The notes beneath the pieces were generated by a model that was not told where the DNA came from, ran no database searches, and saw nothing but the letters and a program-made list of their open reading frames with translations. The position numbers were made by a program, and so were the translations under genes. Of a stretch of DNA of 9,796 nt, positions 6,703-9,796 are shown in pieces. How positions within the stretch are numbered: position 1 is the stretch's first letter; the number at the start of each line of letters is the position of its first letter. The stretch comes from Gammaproteobacteria bacterium (GTDB lineage Bacteria > Pseudomonadota > Gammaproteobacteria > UBA6429 > Thiohalophilaceae): NCBI GenBank assembly GCA_030593785.1, contig JAUVGM010000055.1, positions 1 to 9,796 of the forward strand, given 5' to 3'.

Positions 6703-6933
6703 TTAGTTTTTTTGCATTAAGAAAACGAATTTACCGCCTTCTTCTTTAGATTCTTTCAGCGTATTACCTGTTTGTTTGGCAAATGCTTCAAAATCTTTTA
6801 CTGCACCTGGGTCAGTTGCAATAATGTGTAGTACTTGACCTGCTTCCATACCTGCTAATGCTTTTTTAGCGCGTAAAATTGGAAGTGGACAGTTTAAACC
6901 ACTTGCGTCGAGTTCTTGATCGAAATCAGCCAT
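6703..6933 (-). CDS. tusA: TusA-family sulfur carrier protein
   Basis: This is a 76-residue cytoplasmic protein of the usual TusA/SirA length. It contains the signature LDASGLNCPLPILRAKKAL, in which Cys15 of the CPLP motif carries the persulfide, and the later TDPGAVKDFEAFAKQTGN typical of the two-layer alpha/beta fold. TusA proteins accept sulfur from rhodaneses or cysteine desulfurases and hand it on for tRNA thiolation, molybdenum cofactor synthesis or, in sulfur oxidisers, dissimilatory sulfur oxidation. The ribosome-binding site AGGAGA precedes the ATG. It is divergent from the BepA-like gene, and a DsrE-like gene follows. The neighbourhood favours a sulfur-oxidation role, but general housekeeping TusA function is not excluded; I recall TusA-like genes beside M48 protease genes in Pseudomonas too. 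Confidence 0.95.
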   Translation of the reverse strand: MADFDQELDASGLNCPLPILRAKKALAGMEAGQVLHIIATDPGAVKDFEAFAKQTGNTLKESKEEGGKFVFLMQKN

Positions 6934-7002
6934 TGATCTCTCCTGATTAAAAATTAAATGTTAAAAATTTTATTGCTGAGCGTATTAGCAAACAACCTAT
7001 TA

Positions 7003-7031
7003 CTTATATGTCATGTAGAAATATAACACAA
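7003..7031 (-). promoter_or_regulatory. Candidate tusA promoter
   Basis: On the minus strand TTGTGT (7031-7026) is followed after exactly 17 bases by TATAAG (7008-7003), five of six matches to the -10 consensus. The inferred transcript would start about 60 bases before the tusA ATG. The region is so AT-rich that chance matches are likely. Confidence 0.4.
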
Positions 7032-7085
7032 CATAAAATCACAAAATCCAGTGGATAATATTACCCCAGTTTCTAGCGTGGCATA

Positions 7086-7091
7086 TATAAT
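7086..7091 (+). promoter_or_regulatory. Candidate -10 element for the BepA-like gene
   Basis: An exact TATAAT lies on the plus strand, with only a poor -35 upstream (TTACCC at 19 bases). If used, it would give a leader of about 180 bases containing the TTGCA repeats and the palindrome. Confidence 0.3.
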
Positions 7092-7101
7092 AGAGTGCTT
7101 C

Positions 7102-7136
7102 TTGCAATTTGCATATGTTTATTTTGCATTTTGCAA
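7102..7136. repeat. TTGCA-rich tandem repeats with dyad symmetry
   Basis: TTGCAATTTGCA (7102-7113) and TTGCATTTTGCA (7124-7135) match at 11 of 12 bases. Their starts are 22 bases apart, about two helical turns. The block is bounded by the palindrome TTGCAA on both ends (7102-7107, 7131-7136). It looks like a double binding site for a dimeric regulator shared by the divergent tusA and bepA-like genes. It does not match an FNR or CRP site I know. Confidence 0.55.
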
Positions 7137-7244
7137 CCGTTCATTTATAGTGCTAAAAATATTTTCTCTAGCGAAAAGAGCGCAATGGATATTCTCTAAA
7201 TAGATTAGTTACAATGAACTCTTTCACTAAAACTATGTCTTAGA

Positions 7245-7258
7245 CGTTAAATTTAACG
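7245..7258. repeat. Perfect 14-base palindrome before the BepA-like gene
   Basis: CGTTAAATTTAACG is its own reverse complement and ends 18 bases before the start codon at 7277. It could be an operator placed to block transcription or translation start. With no loop it is more plausible as a protein-binding site than as an RNA hairpin. Confidence 0.45.
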
Positions 7259-7276
7259 AGATAATTAATCATACTC

Positions 7277-8704
7277 ATGTCATACCGTTTATTATTTTCC
7301 CTGGTTTTATCCCTCTTTAGCACTGTTAATTTTGCGAACAATATTATTTTGCCTGACATAGGTGATAGTGCTGGAAATATTTCTCCTGTCGAAGAATATC
7401 GAACAGGTGAAGCGGTCATTCGTAATATTCGTCGAGCCGGTGGCATCATTGATGATCCATTAATTCAAAGTTATTTAAATGATCTTGGCTACCGCTTAGT
7501 TGCTTCTTCAGAGTCACAACAACCTTTTCATTTTTTCTTAATTAATGATTCATCTATAAATGCCTTTGCATTACCGGGTGGATTTATTGGCATTAACGCA
7601 GGTCTAATACTCGCAACAAAATCTGAAAGTGAACTTGCAGGCGTTATGGCACATGAAATTGCGCACGTAACGCAACGCCATCATGCACGTCAATACGAAC
7701 AAGGTTCAAATAGCATTCCAATAATTGCGGCATTAATTGCGGCCATGGTGTTGGGTAGTCAAGATAACGATATTGGACAAGCAGCTTTAGCCTCTGTTGC
7801 AGCCGGCTCTGCTCAAAAACAAATTAACTTTACTCGTACAAATGAAAAAGAGGCCGATCGAATAGGCATTAATCTTCTAATCAACGCAGAATTTAATCCG
7901 CATGGAATGGCGGCCTTTTTTGATACCATGGACAAGCAATCACGCCTTTATGGAGACAGTATTCCAGAGTTTTTGCGCTCCCATCCTGTGAACCCAGCAC
8001 GAATTGCAGATGCCAAACACCGTGCAAATAAATACCCCAACCCATTAACCGCAGCCACAACCTCATACCACCTTTTACGTTCGCGATTAAAAGTTCTTGC
8101 CAGTGATGACAAAAATGGATTACTTAAAAGTTTTGCTACTGAGTTACAGCAAGGTAATTATCAAAACAAGGAAGCGACCCGCTATGGTTATGCTTTAGCT
8201 CTGCAAGCCAATAAAAAATATAAAAAAGCATTACAACAAACAAATCTTTTGCTAAAGAAAAATTCGGATCAAATTACTTATAATCTTTTAAAAGCGAAAA
8301 TTGAAACGGATGCTCTGCAATATTCTGCAGCAATAAAAACATTTCAAAAACTGTTAAAGAGTTACCCCGGTAACAACACAATAAATATCTGTTATGCCGA
8401 GACATTACTTAAAGCAAACAAAATAAATTTAGCGCATAAAATTTTACAGGCACAAATTTCTTCTTCAACAAAAACACCGAAGCTATATCGGTTGCTTGCC
8501 GAAACACAAGCCAGGTTAAATGAAGTGGCAAGCAGTCACCAATCTCTTGCTGAACACTATTACCTCCTTGGTCAAACGCATGATGCTATTAAACAATTGG
8601 AAATTGGTTTGAAAACACCAAAAATTAATTTTTATCTAACGAGTCGTCTTGAAGCCCGACTAAAAGAATTTAAAAATGAATTAGTTCAGTTGAGTGCAAA
8701 GTAA
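7277..8704 (+). CDS. bepA: BepA/YfgC-type periplasmic M48 metalloprotease and chaperone with TPR repeats
   Basis: This 475-residue protein is close to the length of E. coli BepA. It has a Sec signal (MSYRLLFSLVLSLF, likely cleavage after Ala20). The peptidase domain contains NAFALPGGFIGINAGLI, the zinc motif HEIAH at 126-130, Glu192 in NEKEADRIG as third ligand, and His236 in SHPVNPARI, equivalent to the regulatory histidine of BepA. The C-terminal part (about 260-475) is helical with TPR-like repeats. In E. coli, BepA helps assembly and quality control of LptD and other outer-membrane beta-barrels. The ATG is the only sensible start, but its ribosome-binding site is poor (the nearest purine stretch is about 16 bases away), which hints at low or regulated translation. 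No terminator was seen after it. Confidence 0.93.
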   Translation: MSYRLLFSLVLSLFSTVNFANNIILPDIGDSAGNISPVEEYRTGEAVIRNIRRAGGIIDDPLIQSYLNDLGYRLVASSESQQPFHFFLINDSSINAFALPGGFIGINAGLILATKSESELAGVMAHEIAHVTQRHHARQYEQGSNSIPIIAALIAAMVLGSQDNDIGQAALASVAAGSAQKQINFTRTNEKEADRIGINLLINAEFNPHGMAAFFDTMDKQSRLYGDSIPEFLRSHPVNPARIADAKHRANKYPNPLTAATTSYHLLRSRLKVLASDDKNGLLKSFATELQQGNYQNKEATRYGYALALQANKKYKKALQQTNLLLKKNSDQITYNLLKAKIETDALQYSAAIKTFQKLLKSYPGNNTINICYAETLLKANKINLAHKILQAQISSSTKTPKLYRLLAETQARLNEVASSHQSLAEHYYLLGQTHDAIKQLEIGLKTPKINFYLTSRLEARLKEFKNELVQLSAK

Positions 8705-8841
8705 CCACACACAATAAAGTTATCTCCATCCCCTACCTTTAAAAGTATATAAGCATTTTCTAACAAACTGAAAATACAAACGAACACTTGAGATATATAT
8801 TCACATCTGTAATGCTATGCCCAAGTAGTGTGTAACATTTA

Positions 8842-8881
8842 TTTTATGCCCTGCCGGCTTCATGCTTAACAGAGCATAAAA
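8842..8881. repeat. Inverted repeat upstream of soxX
   Basis: TTTTATGC (8842-8849) and GCATAAAA (8874-8881) are exact complements separated by 24 bases that contain GCCGGC. The heptamer TATGCCC also occurs twice (8816-8822 and 8845-8851). The site lies 50-90 bases before the soxX start in a 226-base gap without genes, so an operator for the sox genes is possible. No clear -35/-10 pair could be fixed; TATAAA at 8901-8906 is a weak -10 candidate. Confidence 0.35.
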
Positions 8882-8930
8882 CCAAAAAAAATAATATTCT
8901 TATAAAAAATTGTACAACGAGGAGGAGATC

Positions 8931-9299
8931 ATGCGGAAACCCGCCAAATTCCTAACTACAGCAAGTGCAGTATTAATGCTTATAGGCGCAGCAGCTTTGG
9001 CTCCTACCGCCGCTATGGCAGTAGATTCTGAGCTCGCAGCTAAAGGTAAAAAAATTGCTGAAAATCGCAAAAAAGGTAATTGCTTTACTTGCCACAACTA
9101 CAAAGGTGCACATTTAGCAGGCAACATCGGTCCAGCTCTAAATGGCGTTAGTAAGCGTTTATCTCGCAAAAAGATTTACGATCAGATTTGGGATGCGACC
9201 AAAATAAATCCAAACTCATCAATGATTCCATTTGGTAAACATGAAGTACTCAGCAAAAAAGAAATTAATGCTATTACTGAGTGGGTATTAACCCTCTAA
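8931..9299 (+). CDS. soxX: SoxX, monohaem c-type cytochrome of the SoxAX complex
   Basis: I start at the ATG at 8931 because a very strong GAGGAGGAG (8919-8927) lies just before it; a TTG seven codons upstream would overlap this site. The 122-residue product has a Sec signal (MRKPAKFLTTAS..., AMA cleavage after Ala30) and a mature domain of about 92 residues. It has the haem-binding CFTCH at 51-55, the cytochrome c segment GNIGPALNGV, and Met98 in SSMIPFG as likely sixth iron ligand. SoxX pairs with SoxA in the periplasm to attach thiosulfate to the SoxY cysteine oxidatively and passes electrons to the respiratory chain. soxY follows after 41 bases, consistent with a soxXYZ-type operon continuing past the window; soxA is not in view. 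Confidence 0.93.
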   Translation: MRKPAKFLTTASAVLMLIGAAALAPTAAMAVDSELAAKGKKIAENRKKGNCFTCHNYKGAHLAGNIGPALNGVSKRLSRKKIYDQIWDATKINPNSSMIPFGKHEVLSKKEINAITEWVLTL

Positions 9300-9340
9300 A
9301 TTCATTACACCAAATAATAAAAATTCTGGAGAATCAAATA

Positions 9341-9796
9341 ATGCAACGTAGAACATTTATGAAAGGCACACTCGCGGCAAGCGGTGTTGCAGTTGCTGTA
9401 AGCGCGGGTTTATTAAATCCAAGCACAGTACTGGCAGCGTGGCCATCATCTGCTTTTGAATCACACTCAGTCTCTGAGGCGTTAAGTGGTTTAGGTATCG
9501 ACACAACGGAAGCCAGTGACAAGATTACAATCAAAGCCCCTGATATTGCTGAAAACGGTGCAGTTGTACCTGTAACAGTTAAAACAACAATTGCAGGAGC
9601 TACTTCTATCGCTATTTTAGCGGAGAAAAACGGGAGCCCATTAGCGGCTAATTTCGTCCTGAAAGGGTCTGCTAAAGGATTTGTTGCAACACGTATCAAG
9701 ATGCAAAAAACCTCTGCTGTTATTGCCGTTGTTAAAGCCGGTGGTAAAGCATATAGCGCACGTAAAGAAGTCAAAGTTACCATCGGTGGCTGTGGC
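9341..9796 (+). CDS. soxY: SoxY, thiosulfate-carrier subunit (3' end cut by window edge)
   Basis: The open frame of 152 codons reaches the last base of the window without a stop. It opens with a twin-arginine signal, MQRRTFMKGTLAASG, and a likely cleavage site near VLAAW, so SoxY would be exported folded, usually together with SoxZ. The mature part begins AWPSSAFESHSVSEALSGL and continues with the SoxY beta-sandwich. The visible end is IGGCG, just short of the canonical GGCGG terminus whose cysteine carries sulfur intermediates covalently during the periplasmic Sox cycle. Probably only a glycine codon and the stop are missing. TGGAGA lies eight bases before the ATG. soxZ is expected next. Confidence 0.95.
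   Translation, partial: MQRRTFMKGTLAASGVAVAVSAGLLNPSTVLAAWPSSAFESHSVSEALSGLGIDTTEASDKITIKAPDIAENGAVVPVTVKTTIAGATSIAILAEKNGSPLAANFVLKGSAKGFVATRIKMQKTSAVIAVVKAGGKAYSARKEVKVTIGGCG

Larger units (their letters stand above)
6934..7276. other. Divergent promoter region between tusA and the BepA-like gene
   Basis: These 343 bases hold no open frame I would call a gene. They are very AT-rich and contain candidate promoters in both directions, the TTGCA repeat pair at 7102-7136 and the palindrome at 7245-7258, each listed separately. No RNA gene was recognised. Confidence 0.7.

Noticed and set aside
7079..7106. Sigma-54 promoter suggested by TGGCAT followed later by TTGC
   Set aside because: The distance between the GG and GC elements is too long for the -24/-12 pattern.
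8910..8930. TTG start seven codons upstream for soxX
   Set aside because: These codons contain the very strong GAGGAGGAG site serving the ATG at 8931, and the product from that ATG has a standard signal peptide.
8900..9097. Minus-strand open frame over soxX
   Set aside because: It is antisense to the soxX signal peptide and haem motif, with no independent evidence.
9334..9783. A 149-codon open frame on the minus strand over soxY
   Set aside because: It is the antisense shadow of soxY, whose Tat signal and GGCG end are clear on the plus strand.

Overview
The window looks like chromosomal DNA from a sulfur-oxidising gammaproteobacterium of fairly low GC (about 40% by eye). Three things support this: a tightly packed glyA-nrdR-ribD-ribE housekeeping block of the gammaproteobacterial kind, a BepA/YfgC-type periplasmic metalloprotease next to a TusA gene, and the start of a thiosulfate-oxidising sox cluster (soxX, soxY). 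The genus cannot be fixed from this sequence.

Positions 1-2984 (minus strand) hold glyA, nrdR, ribD and the first 32 codons of ribE. The gaps are 3, 0 and 2 bases, so they are almost certainly co-transcribed and translationally coupled. Positions 2985-3277 hold no convincing gene. A strong terminator at 3278-3303 closes the next minus-strand unit.

Positions 3331-6933 are the accessory part, all on the minus strand. In transcription order it holds tusA, a DsrE-like gene (copy B), a Crp/Fnr-type regulator, a second DsrE-like gene (copy A) and a 304-residue exported protein of unknown function. The two DsrE-like proteins are identical in all 159 residues, although their genes differ at about 18 positions, all synonymous. 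Hairpin terminators follow tusA, copy B and the exported protein, so the island is split into several transcription units. The two DsrE copies therefore probably respond to different promoters.

Positions 7277-9796 are on the plus strand: a BepA-like M48 metalloprotease, then soxX (monohaem cytochrome c with a Sec signal) and soxY (Tat signal, sulfur-carrier cysteine near the C-terminus), cut by the window edge one or a few codons before its natural end. The 343-base divergent region between tusA and bepA carries a pair of TTGCA-rich direct repeats two helical turns apart and a perfect 14-base palindrome.

Taken together, periplasmic Sox proteins would oxidise thiosulfate, while the cytoplasmic TusA and DsrE-like proteins could pass persulfide sulfur between carriers. 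The Crp/Fnr-type protein lacks visible cAMP-binding or FNR iron-sulfur ligands and may set expression of the module. The least explained parts are the identical DsrE pair flanking the regulator and the exported protein downstream.
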